A stretch of 33,127 bases of DNA from Candidatus Baldrarchaeota archaeon (lineage in GTDB: Archaea; Asgardarchaeota; Baldrarchaeia; Baldrarchaeales; DXJG01): positions 1 to 33,127 of the forward strand of contig JAEOSG010000013.1 in NCBI GenBank assembly GCA_016840485.1, written 5' to 3'. A program made the position numbers and the translations under genes. Each line of letters starts with the position of its first letter. Position 1 is the first letter of the stretch. Under the pieces are notes generated by a model. It worked only from the letters and a program-made list of their open reading frames with translations. It was not told the origin of the DNA and made no database searches. This document shows, piece after piece, positions 1-7,459 of the stretch.

Positions 1-183
1 ATACAGAGAGATGTCTGGGAAGAAGAAAAATATAAAAAAGTAATTAACATTGCCAAAAAAATATTAAAAGAAAATGTAAGATTTTTTAAAATAGAGAATG
101 AAGGAACCGAAGAGGAATTTAAGGAAAAAGTAATCAGTATCTTAAAAAACATTCTAGTAAATTTGGCCTCCGATACCCAATAA
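1..183 (+). CDS. C-terminal fragment of P-loop nucleotide kinase-like protein (probable UPF0200)
   Basis: The window opens inside a + strand reading frame that runs 60 codons to a TAA at 181-183. The visible piece is a lysine/glutamate-rich helical tail containing ENEGTEEEFKEKV, which resembles the C-terminal ENEGT.EEFKEKV region of archaeal UPF0200 and dephospho-CoA-kinase-like P-loop proteins. The next gene is UPF0201, and archaeal UPF0200 and UPF0201 are known neighbours or fusions, which supports the call. The P-loop itself lies outside the window, so the catalytic domain cannot be checked. Eighteen bases separate this stop from the next start, so the two are probably co-transcribed. Another kinase family with a similar tail is possible. 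Confidence 0.5.
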   Translation: MQRDVWEEEKYKKVINIAKKILKENVRFFKIENEGTEEEFKEKVISILKNILVNLASDTQ

Positions 184-201
184 CGTAATCGAGGTTAACT
201 C

Positions 202-636
202 ATGATAAAAATAAGAGTCGAAGCTCCAATATATCCAACTGAAGACGTAAATAAAGTGAAAAAGGCAATTGAAAATATTATACCAAACATTGACTGTAAA
301 ATAGAGAAAATAGGTAGAAAAACGTACCTAATAGGAGAAATAGAGGGAAGTAGAGGGTTAAAATCTCTCCACCGCTTGTTAAGAGAACAAAAGATACTTG
401 ATACGGCTCGCTCAGTATTTAAAAGAAGTATGAGCGGGAATACCATTATATTTTATCTTCGCAAGCAAGCTGCGTTCATGGGTAAGATACATTTTTGCGA
501 CGCTTATGCTGAAACGCCTCTTGGTCCAATTGTTATACAAATTATGGCAGATGATCCTCATAAAGTTATAGATTGGCTTGCACCTCCAACAAAAAAAGGA
601 CAGCCCATATTTGAAATAGATATTCAAGATGAATAA
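202..636 (+). CDS. UPF0201 family predicted RNA-binding protein (COG1325)
   Basis: This 144-residue protein has the usual length of the archaeal UPF0201/COG1325 family, predicted RNA-binding proteins of unsettled function that are sometimes discussed as exosome-associated. Family-like segments are the N-terminal strand plus YPTEDVNKVKKAIENI, the central SRGLKSLHRLLREQKILDTAR, and a C-terminal segment with GPIVIQI and a DWLAPPT-type motif. The ATG is preceded by GAGGT eight bases upstream, which fixes the start. It follows the UPF0200-like gene closely. Its last 13 bases overlap the end of the convergent RNase Z gene. The molecular role is not known from sequence alone. Confidence 0.88.
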   Translation: MIKIRVEAPIYPTEDVNKVKKAIENIIPNIDCKIEKIGRKTYLIGEIEGSRGLKSLHRLLREQKILDTARSVFKRSMSGNTIIFYLRKQAAFMGKIHFCDAYAETPLGPIVIQIMADDPHKVIDWLAPPTKKGQPIFEIDIQDE

Positions 637-1550
637 GGTATATCGATAGTTAAAAAATCATATGAGATAATACTTTCAGAAAAAATGTTTTTGGCTTCTT
701 CTTCTAATTTTGGTATATCATCCTTAGTATATCTTGGACTAATGTGAAAAAGTACTAATTTTTTTACACCAGCTTTTAAGGCAATTTCCGCTGCATCAGC
801 AATTGTTGAATGACCACCTTCCATAGCTTTCTCTCTTAAACTCCAGCTAAAGGTTCCGTCATGAATTAGGAGATCAGCTTTGCGCGCAAAATTAACCATT
901 TCATCACAAGGCCTGGTATCCCCACTATAAACTATTTTTCTTCCATGTCTAGGCTCCCCAATAACCTGTTCTGGATGAATAACTCTCCCATTTTTTAACG
1001 TAACTGGTTCACCTAATTGAAGTTTCTTCCACAAGGGACCCCTAGGTATTCCAAGTGACTCGGCTTTCTCAGGAGAAAATTTTCCGGGCCTAGGCTTTTC
1101 AATTAAGGCGTAAGCAAGAGTATAAATTCCGTGATCAACTGGCATACATTCTACGTAATAATTTCGGCCGTCAACCACGATCCCTTTTTCAACCTCGTGG
1201 ACTTTTATATCGAAAGTTAATGTAAATTTAACAGTTTTTAAAATGGCTTCGAGAAACCCATGTAAACCTGGAGGACCATAAATTTCTAGAGGCTTATTTC
1301 GGCCTAAAAGTGAAAAAGTTTGAATTAAACCTGGTATGCCAAGTACATGGTCACCATGAAGGTGGGTAACAAATATTTTAGATAATTTTCCCATCTTTAA
1401 ATTAAATTTAAACATTTGTCTTTGGGTACCCTCTCCACAATCAAAAAGTAGTAGTTCACTTTCTTTCCTAATGGCAATAGCTGGTAACCCTCTTTCTTTT
1501 GTTGGCATACTACCCGAGGTCCCCAAAAAAATGATTCTCAAATTGGACAC
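624..1550 (-). CDS. rnz: Ribonuclease Z (tRNA 3' processing endonuclease)
   Basis: This metallo-beta-lactamase-fold endonuclease of 308 residues cleaves the 3' trailer of pre-tRNA in the cytoplasm before CCA addition. The N-terminal FLGTSGSMPTKERGLPA, the zinc-binding THLHGDH at residues 62-68, the YSGDTRP segment near residue 210, the later GGHST and the C-terminal HISPRY supply the expected metal ligands. Length matches short-form RNase Z (about 300-320). It starts one base after the stop of the upstream TrmG10-like gene, so the two tRNA-maturation genes very likely form an operon. Its 3' end overlaps UPF0201 by 13 bases on the other strand. I see nothing degenerate. Confidence 0.96.
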   Translation of the reverse strand: MSNLRIIFLGTSGSMPTKERGLPAIAIRKESELLLFDCGEGTQRQMFKFNLKMGKLSKIFVTHLHGDHVLGIPGLIQTFSLLGRNKPLEIYGPPGLHGFLEAILKTVKFTLTFDIKVHEVEKGIVVDGRNYYVECMPVDHGIYTLAYALIEKPRPGKFSPEKAESLGIPRGPLWKKLQLGEPVTLKNGRVIHPEQVIGEPRHGRKIVYSGDTRPCDEMVNFARKADLLIHDGTFSWSLREKAMEGGHSTIADAAEIALKAGVKKLVLFHISPRYTKDDIPKLEEEAKNIFSESIISYDFLTIDIPYSS

Positions 1551-1551
1551 C

Positions 1552-2589
1552 TCATATATTTCTAAAAATGACTATTTTGCGTATTAAACTCTTATGAACA
1601 CGCATTAAATAAACTTCAACAAGCTTAAGACCAGAAGATGCAATAAATTCTTCTGTTGGAACCCAAATAGGAGTGGCAACCACAGCACAACCCTCCTTTT
1701 TAAGCATTGACGGAATGTTTTCAATAAATTCATAAATTAGTTTCTTAAGAGGACTACCCATGGTAGAGGAAGAAATTCCATAGGGGGGATCAGTACTAAT
1801 AGAATCAACTTTCAAAATTCTTACAAATCTTGCATCGGCAACAAGCAGCGCATTTACATTTAAACCGTAATGTCTCAAATTATACATAGCACCTTTAACC
1901 ATTTTAGGGCTGATATCGGAACCAATAACTCTACAGCCTATTAGGGCAGCTTCAATTAGAATCCCACCCGCTCCACAAAAAGGATCGTAAAAAATACTGT
2001 TATTTCTTGCTCTAGAAAGGTTAACTAAAAGTCTAGAAAGGAACGGGCTCATAGAACTTGGATGCATATATGGACGCAAATGTGTAGCCCTAAAATTAAA
2101 GGCGCCTCGATCAATTTCAGCCTCACAAACACCAAAAATGAAATCCTCTCCTGTTAAAACGCCGTAAAAAGAAATATCAGGGGTCTCCAAGTCAACCTTG
2201 ATATTCTTTACATCTTTCAGTATGTTTGTCCCGATATGTTTCGCTAATTTGATGGTACTTATGTGGGGAGAAGATTGTTTTATACGTTTAATTCTAATAG
2301 AGAAACTAGACTTCCCAGTCAAAAAATCGTCAAATGATAAGTCTTTTATACGGCTTTCGATATCAAAAATGTTAGCTTCGCAATAAAATATTAATTTGCA
2401 ACATACATGTGTATAAGCAGCTCGTTTAGCAATAATTTTGCACGGATTATCAGAACATTCTAATATAATTACTTGATCCAACGTATCAATAACTCTGTAG
2501 TTGATATTTTCACTTTCCAAAATAGCCTTTATCTCAGCAAAAGGTAAAGATTCTAGTTCTCCCGAAACAACAAAGAAGTATTGGCCCAT
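1552..2589 (-). CDS. trmG10: THUMP-domain tRNA (guanine-N2-)-methyltransferase, TrmG10/Trm11 family
   Basis: A 345-residue SAM-dependent RNA methyltransferase. The N-terminal half, to about residue 160, has the layout of a ferredoxin-like plus THUMP RNA-binding module. The C-terminal half is a Rossmann methyltransferase with motif I DPFCGAGG at 202-209, an acidic SDISPKM segment near 224-230, and motif IV DPPYG at 267-271, the DPPY signature of N2-guanine methylation. Archaeal relatives of this length dimethylate G10 of tRNA. AGGTG lies just upstream of the ATG. RNase Z follows after one base, consistent with a tRNA-maturation operon. The position specificity (G10 rather than another guanine) is inferred from family and length. 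Confidence 0.88.
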   Translation of the reverse strand: MGQYFFVVSGELESLPFAEIKAILESENINYRVIDTLDQVIILECSDNPCKIIAKRAAYTHVCCKLIFYCEANIFDIESRIKDLSFDDFLTGKSSFSIRIKRIKQSSPHISTIKLAKHIGTNILKDVKNIKVDLETPDISFYGVLTGEDFIFGVCEAEIDRGAFNFRATHLRPYMHPSSMSPFLSRLLVNLSRARNNSIFYDPFCGAGGILIEAALIGCRVIGSDISPKMVKGAMYNLRHYGLNVNALLVADARFVRILKVDSISTDPPYGISSSTMGSPLKKLIYEFIENIPSMLKKEGCAVVATPIWVPTEEFIASSGLKLVEVYLMRVHKSLIRKIVIFRNI

Positions 2590-2800
2590 ATGTTACACCT
2601 TTTTTCACTAATCGTGTGTGAGTTTAATAGAGATTGTTCATAATAAAATTCATGAATTTAGTTTTCAAATTAACTACACATAATAAGATTAATAGTTATT
2701 AACATGTATCGGAAGATGCTGGTTCTAAATTAGACAATTTACAAAAGTATAGAAAGACTTTTATTCAAAACAATGGTGAATACGAGTAGGAGGAAGCAAA
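2590..2800. promoter_or_regulatory. Divergent promoter region between trmG10 and amrS
   Basis: This 211-base AT-rich gap separates divergent genes and contains no ORF or RNA gene that I can support. For the + strand gene, an ACTTTTATTC element near 2757-2766 is a possible TATA box about 25 bases before a short leader that carries the strong SD AGGAGG at 2789-2794. For the minus strand gene, AATTTTATTATG and CTATTAAAC are TATA-like candidates, followed by AGGTG before the ATG. The exact boxes are uncertain. Confidence 0.4.
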
Positions 2801-3856
2801 ATGATAAAGGAAGCAACTGCACCCTACACGAAGCTACCAGATAACAAGGTAAGATGCGATCTCTGCCCACGACATTGTGTATTAGAAATCAATAAAGTGG
2901 GTGCATGTAGAACAAGAAAAAACATAGATGGAAAATTATATACATTAATTTACGGATCAGTATCAGCAATGGCCGTTGATCCAATAGAGAAAAAGCCGCT
3001 TTTCAACTTCTACCCTGGAAGTTTAGCGTTTTCAATATCGTCAGTAGGCTGTAATCTTTTCTGTAAATTTTGTCAAAACTGGCATTTATCACAATCATCA
3101 CCGGGTCAAATAAAAACTGAAGAAATTTCACCGGAAAAAATAGTAGAATTGGCAAAGCGCTACAAATGTGAATCTATTGCTTACACGTACAACGAACCAT
3201 TAATTTGGTGGGAATATGTCTTTGATGTGTCCAAAATTGCACATAAAGAAGGCATATTCAACGTTCTTGTCACTAACGGTTACATCACTTTAGAAGCATT
3301 AGAAGAACTCTTACCACATATAGATGCCGCTAATGTAGACGTTAAAGCTTTTAAAGATAGCTTTTATCAAGAGCTATGTGGAGCACCAAGTTTAAAACCC
3401 GTACTCGAAGCATGCGAAATGATGAAGGATAAAGGTATACATGTTGAAATCACCAACCTTATTATTCCAGGCTATAATGATGATGCGGACGAGATTAGAT
3501 CTCTCTGCAAGTGGCTGGTTGAAAGTCTCGGTCCCGATACCCCTCTACACTTTTCAAGGTTTTATCCCCACTACAAAATGACTTATGTATCACCAACCCA
3601 AGTATCCACCATAGAAAAAGCTAGAAAAATAGCTTTAGAAGAAGGAGTGCATTATGTGTATGTGGGTAATGTTCCAGGCCACGACGGTGAAAATACCTAT
3701 TGTCCAAACTGTGGTAAGCTTTTGGTGAGACGATTCGGTTTTGATATAGTTGAATGGAATTTAGCCGAAGGAAATAAATGTAAATATTGTGGTGAAAAAA
3801 TAGCTATAAAAGGAAAATTTGTTAAAAGAGGTGGGTGGATACCATTCATAATTTAA
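2801..3856 (+). CDS. amrS: AmmeMemoRadiSam system radical SAM enzyme
   Basis: A 351-residue radical SAM protein of the COG1180 (PflA-like) group. The N-terminal cysteines CDLCPRHC at 19-26 plus C36, the cluster motif CNLFCKFC at 84-91 (canonical CX3CX2C), the TYNEP segment, and a C-terminal zinc ribbon (CPNCG ... CKYCG) match AmrS, the radical SAM member of the AMMECR1-Memo-AmrS set. The substrate of that system is not established. Neither Memo nor AMMECR1 is in the window. The ATG follows AGGAGG with normal spacing. The small zinc-ribbon gene downstream begins within a few bases, so co-transcription is likely. Activation of a glycyl-radical protein is a possible alternative role, but no such partner is visible. 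Confidence 0.9.
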   Translation: MIKEATAPYTKLPDNKVRCDLCPRHCVLEINKVGACRTRKNIDGKLYTLIYGSVSAMAVDPIEKKPLFNFYPGSLAFSISSVGCNLFCKFCQNWHLSQSSPGQIKTEEISPEKIVELAKRYKCESIAYTYNEPLIWWEYVFDVSKIAHKEGIFNVLVTNGYITLEALEELLPHIDAANVDVKAFKDSFYQELCGAPSLKPVLEACEMMKDKGIHVEITNLIIPGYNDDADEIRSLCKWLVESLGPDTPLHFSRFYPHYKMTYVSPTQVSTIEKARKIALEEGVHYVYVGNVPGHDGENTYCPNCGKLLVRRFGFDIVEWNLAEGNKCKYCGEKIAIKGKFVKRGGWIPFII

Positions 3857-3869
3857 AATGGTGGTAAAT

Positions 3870-4079
3870 ATGCCCATATGTCCAGAATGTGGAGGAGAAA
3901 TGAAATGGGACCGCAATAGATTTATGTATGTTTGTAAAACATGCGGGCTTTCCTTAAAAAGAGAAGAACTAGATAGAATTAGAAATGAGCAAAGAAAAAA
4001 CTACCTTACAGAAGAGGAAGAGAGAAAGAGAAGAAGAAAAGAATACTTAGAATGGTGGCTTTCAAAAGAGAAAAAATAG
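3870..4079 (+). CDS. Small zinc-ribbon protein with charged helical tail
   Basis: A protein of 69 residues (73 if the first ATG at 3858 is used). It has a single zinc ribbon, CPECGG followed by CKTCG about 16 residues later, and then a strongly charged, probably helical tail rich in Glu, Arg and Lys ending in EYLEWWLSKEKK. I prefer the second ATG because GGTGGT lies just before it and the protein then begins at the ribbon; no SD precedes the first ATG. It sits directly behind amrS and is probably in the same transcript. I cannot assign a function. Nucleic-acid binding or a structural zinc role are both possible. Confidence 0.75.
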   Translation: MPICPECGGEMKWDRNRFMYVCKTCGLSLKREELDRIRNEQRKNYLTEEEERKRRRKEYLEWWLSKEKK

Positions 4080-4129
4080 CTTTTCTTCACTCATGCACTT
4101 CGTTTACTCCGTGTTGATAGTTTAAATAT

Positions 4130-5251
4130 TCAGCTAACTGGTCTCCACAAAATATATAACTCATCTGCAATTTTGTATGCCTTTTCCATTTCCTTTCCCG
4201 TGGGGCGCCTATCTATATCACTATATTCTGGGTTTCCTGGAACTTGAAATAGGGGTCGGTATTGTCCCATGATGTTTACTAATGCTTTGGAGCAGTTTTT
4301 AGCGATCCATTCTAATATTGGGCGGGTGCAGCATTCTATATGGTTCGGTAATACTAAATGTCTAATGATCATACCAGATGTGCCCTGTGCGACAGTTTCA
4401 TCATAAGCCATCTTATGATTTCTGGAAACTATATTCCAATAGTTTGAAACCTTTGAGAGACGCTCAGCACACTTATCATTTCCGTATTTGAAATCTGGAA
4501 GCCAAAAATCAATGATATCTAAAAGTAGTTTCATTAATTCCTTTGAACAGTACATATTAGAATTCCATAGTTGAGCAATATTTACGGTAGTATGCTTCAT
4601 AGAAGCGATTATATGATACGCATTTGGTGTAGGTTCTCCACCTACCCAATTGACGTTCCGCGCACCTTCCCTTTTGAGACTGTTAACAATTCTAGCTAAT
4701 TTTTCCGGTGTTACCTCTTCACCATTTTCGGGATAATTTGAAATATCGTAGTTCTGACAGAAAACACAAGGACCAAAATTACATCCAGCAAAAAAGATTG
4801 TCCCAGAAGGAACTAGTGGAGCTTCTTCTCCCATATGGAGAAAAGCTGTAGAAACTCTTGCTTTCTCATCAATCCTACAAAAACCTCTTTCCCCTTTTAA
4901 TCTATTGACTTTGCATCGTCTTTCACAGAAACAACATTTTTGAAGAATACGATAAGCGATTTCTATTTTTAGATCCAGATAAGAAACCTTAGGAGTATCT
5001 AGATTTTCAAGATGGACTTCACCAGCATCTATTTTCTTAAGTAAAGACCTAAACTTCTCACTAGTTTTCTCGTGTATATACCAAAGCTTTTCAATATTTT
5101 CATTTAAATCCACATTAACTGAAACCTTTTTTGCAACTAGAAACTTAGCAGGTAATTCATCGTTCATAATTGCATAATATCGACTAAGCCTATCCTTAAC
5201 TTCAGAATTACGCCAAACAGTAACAGCATCGGGCCTATAAATCATCCACAA
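4130..5251 (-). CDS. PflX-like radical SAM protein (COG1313) with CX4CX2C cluster motif
   Basis: A 373-residue radical SAM protein related to PflX/COG1313, a family of unknown substrate. After an N-terminal extension of about 100 residues there are cysteines CCFCERRC and GFC (106-113, 125), then the cluster segment GCNFGPCVFCQNYD with C157, C162 and C165. The spacing is CX4CX2C rather than the canonical CX3CX2C; the codons were read directly as TGT AAT TTT GGT CCT TGT GTT TTC TGT. A GGEPTPN motif near 204-210 is the usual GGE SAM-contact element. The start is TTG with GGAGG eight bases upstream; an in-frame ATG lies two codons on. It converges with the amrS operon. Confidence 0.85.
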   Translation of the reverse strand: MWMIYRPDAVTVWRNSEVKDRLSRYYAIMNDELPAKFLVAKKVSVNVDLNENIEKLWYIHEKTSEKFRSLLKKIDAGEVHLENLDTPKVSYLDLKIEIAYRILQKCCFCERRCKVNRLKGERGFCRIDEKARVSTAFLHMGEEAPLVPSGTIFFAGCNFGPCVFCQNYDISNYPENGEEVTPEKLARIVNSLKREGARNVNWVGGEPTPNAYHIIASMKHTTVNIAQLWNSNMYCSKELMKLLLDIIDFWLPDFKYGNDKCAERLSKVSNYWNIVSRNHKMAYDETVAQGTSGMIIRHLVLPNHIECCTRPILEWIAKNCSKALVNIMGQYRPLFQVPGNPEYSDIDRRPTGKEMEKAYKIADELYILWRPVS

Positions 5252-5394
5252 ATCATAAACCTCCGATTACTACCAATAAAACTAAGATGCTAAGCATTAT
5301 ATCTACATTTCTATAAACTTCTCTTCAACTTAAGTTATTGCTGCAAAACCTGCAAAAGAATTCGTAAATAATTTAAAATAGTTGTTAAATTAGG

Positions 5395-7212
5395 TTAAAC
5401 TACTGTTACTGATTTTGCTAAGTTACGAGGTTTATCTGGATCAGCTCCTCTTTTTACTGCTACATAATAGGCGAATAGTTGAAGAGGGATGATGTAGGTT
5501 ATTGGTGTGAATATAGCGGGTGTAGATGGCATTTTAAAGGCAGTATCTGCTAGTTGTGACACGTCTTGATCGCTTTTATCTATTACCGCTATTATTTCTG
5601 CACCTCTTGCTTTCATTTCCATGATATTCCCTATTATATGCTTATGAGTTTCGTCCATTGGTGCTATAAAGACACATGGATAACCCGGTTCTATAAGAGC
5701 TATGGGACCATGTTTTGATTCGCCTGCTGGGTATCCTTCTGCATGAATATACGATATTTCTTTAAGTTTCAGAGCGCCTTCTAATGCTGTTGCAGTGCTT
5801 ATTCCTCTTCCTAGGAAATAAAAATTATTCTTAAGATAGCATTTCTCTGCAAGAGTTTTTGCTCTTTCTTCATGGGTTTCTATAATCTCCTTTACCTTCG
5901 CTGGTATCTGGTATAGTTCCTCAAACAGTTGCTTTGCTTCCACGTCTGTTAATGTTCCATTTTGTCTTGCTAGGTTTATTGTTATTAATGCTAAAGTTGC
6001 GAGTTGAGTTGTAAAAGTTTTTGTTGCTACTACGCCTATTTCTGGCCCTGCCTGCATGTAGAAGGTGTGATGAGCAAGTCTTGTTATTGAACTTCCTAAG
6101 ACATTTGTTATTGCCAAAATTTTTGCACCATATTTCGTTGCATGTCTTACGGCGGTCAATGTGTCTGCTGTTTCACCTGATTGAGTTATTGCTACAATCA
6201 CAGTGTCTTCATCTAAAGTTTCGCCAATAAACTCTGGAAACTCGGAGGCAATTACTGCTTGTGAATATGTTTTTGCAAGCTTCGAAAACATGTACGTGGC
6301 AGTTAATCCTGCGTGGTAAGAAGTTCCAGCAGCTACAAAATATATTCGCTTTGCTTTCATTATGCTTTCAACAAAAACATCCACGTATTCCTGTCGTGTC
6401 CTTAGGGTGTCTCTTATTGCTCTAGGTTGTTCATGAATTTCTTTTAAAACGAAATGAGGAAATCCTCCTTTTTGGGCCATCTCTGCAGTCCAGTTAATGA
6501 TTTTGACTTCCTTTGTTAAAACTTCACCTTCAAGATTTTGCACAGTCACACTATAGGGCGTCAATATTGCAAGTTCACCGTCATTAAGAAAAATTACCTT
6601 GTTGGTCATTGGTAAGAAGGCTGGTATATCAGATGCGCAATAAACAACTTTTTCACCAACTCCAATAACTAAGGGACTATCTTTCCTAGCACAAACAATC
6701 TTATCTGGTTCTTCAGCATATATAACAGCTATAGCGTACGAGCCCTTTAATTGTTTAAGTGTTTCTCGCACAGCATCTGCCAAATTGTAACCCGTTGCTA
6801 TATATTCCTCAATTAAATGCGGAATAACTTCAGTATCGGTGTCTGATTGGAATACATGGCCTTTTTCTTCAAGTTGCTTTCTCAGCTCTAAGAAATTCTC
6901 TATGATCCCGTTATGTACAACAGCTATTTTCCCCGTACAGTCCATATGCGGATGAGCATTACGCTTCGAAGGAGGACCATGTGTCGCCCATCTAGTATGT
7001 CCTATACCTATATGCCCAGGAAGCGTATCAAAATTTAATTTTCGGTGTATTTCATCAATTTTACCCTTATCTTTCTTAGTGTGTAATGTAGAGTTATATA
7101 TTGTTGTTATTCCCACAGAATCATATCCACGGTACTCCAATCTCTTAAGACACTCTCTTAGTAAGCTTGCAACATGTCGGTCATTCGAAACAATACCGAT
7201 AATACCGCACAC
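5395..7212 (-). CDS. glmS: Glutamine-fructose-6-phosphate aminotransferase (isomerizing)
   Basis: A 605-residue enzyme that makes glucosamine-6-phosphate from fructose-6-phosphate and glutamine, the entry to amino-sugar synthesis for glycans and N-glycosylation. The N-terminal class II glutaminase domain starts MCGIIGIV, so Cys2 becomes the catalytic N-terminal nucleophile. It also shows GYDSVG, HTRWATHG, and VVHNGIIEN with a DTDTE segment. Two SIS sugar-isomerase domains follow (SYHAGL, TQSGETADT; later EGALKLKEISY, HGP). It ends KSVTVV, close to the usual KSVTVE. The start is GTG behind GGGGG, and that SD sits in a possible hairpin. The gene stands alone, divergent from the winged-helix regulator. 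Length and motifs are complete. Confidence 0.97.
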   Translation of the reverse strand: MCGIIGIVSNDRHVASLLRECLKRLEYRGYDSVGITTIYNSTLHTKKDKGKIDEIHRKLNFDTLPGHIGIGHTRWATHGPPSKRNAHPHMDCTGKIAVVHNGIIENFLELRKQLEEKGHVFQSDTDTEVIPHLIEEYIATGYNLADAVRETLKQLKGSYAIAVIYAEEPDKIVCARKDSPLVIGVGEKVVYCASDIPAFLPMTNKVIFLNDGELAILTPYSVTVQNLEGEVLTKEVKIINWTAEMAQKGGFPHFVLKEIHEQPRAIRDTLRTRQEYVDVFVESIMKAKRIYFVAAGTSYHAGLTATYMFSKLAKTYSQAVIASEFPEFIGETLDEDTVIVAITQSGETADTLTAVRHATKYGAKILAITNVLGSSITRLAHHTFYMQAGPEIGVVATKTFTTQLATLALITINLARQNGTLTDVEAKQLFEELYQIPAKVKEIIETHEERAKTLAEKCYLKNNFYFLGRGISTATALEGALKLKEISYIHAEGYPAGESKHGPIALIEPGYPCVFIAPMDETHKHIIGNIMEMKARGAEIIAVIDKSDQDVSQLADTAFKMPSTPAIFTPITYIIPLQLFAYYVAVKRGADPDKPRNLAKSVTVV

Positions 7213-7217
7213 TGATA

Positions 7218-7241
7218 AACCCCCAACGCTGATAGGGGGAT
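7218..7241 (-). promoter_or_regulatory. Hairpin in glmS leader overlapping its SD
   Basis: On the minus-strand RNA, CCCCC (7239-7235) and GGGGG (7224-7220) can pair around a 10-base loop. The GGGGG strand is the apparent SD for the GTG start at 7212. A TATA-like TTTAATTAGG near 7257 would place transcription initiation near this element, so the leader could be short and dominated by the hairpin. Regulation by occlusion is inference only. Confidence 0.35.
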
Positions 7242-7419
7242 ATTTTTAGTAACCTAATTAAACATTATTAAGAATACATTTAGAATTGTTTAAGTCATCT
7301 TTTACATATAATGAGTTGTTCCGAAAACTAAAACCTTTTTAGACGACTGGAAGACCAAAAACTACTTTTTAAGTTGTCTATAACTATCGAGGAATTTGAC
7401 GGTAACTATTATAAAATAA

Positions 7420-7435
7420 TTTATAATATTATAAA
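7420..7435. promoter_or_regulatory. 16-bp perfect palindrome in promoter of wHTH regulator
   Basis: TTTATAATATTATAAA is a perfect palindrome located 25-40 bases before the TTG start of the regulator, where a TATA box would be expected. It could be a TATA element, an operator, or both. An imperfect inverted repeat TAGACGAC/GTTGTCTA lies further upstream (7340-7347 and 7373-7380). AT-rich palindromes arise easily by chance, so a binding role is unproven. Confidence 0.4.
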
Positions 7436-7459
7436 ACATCTTCATACGGAGGTTATTCG

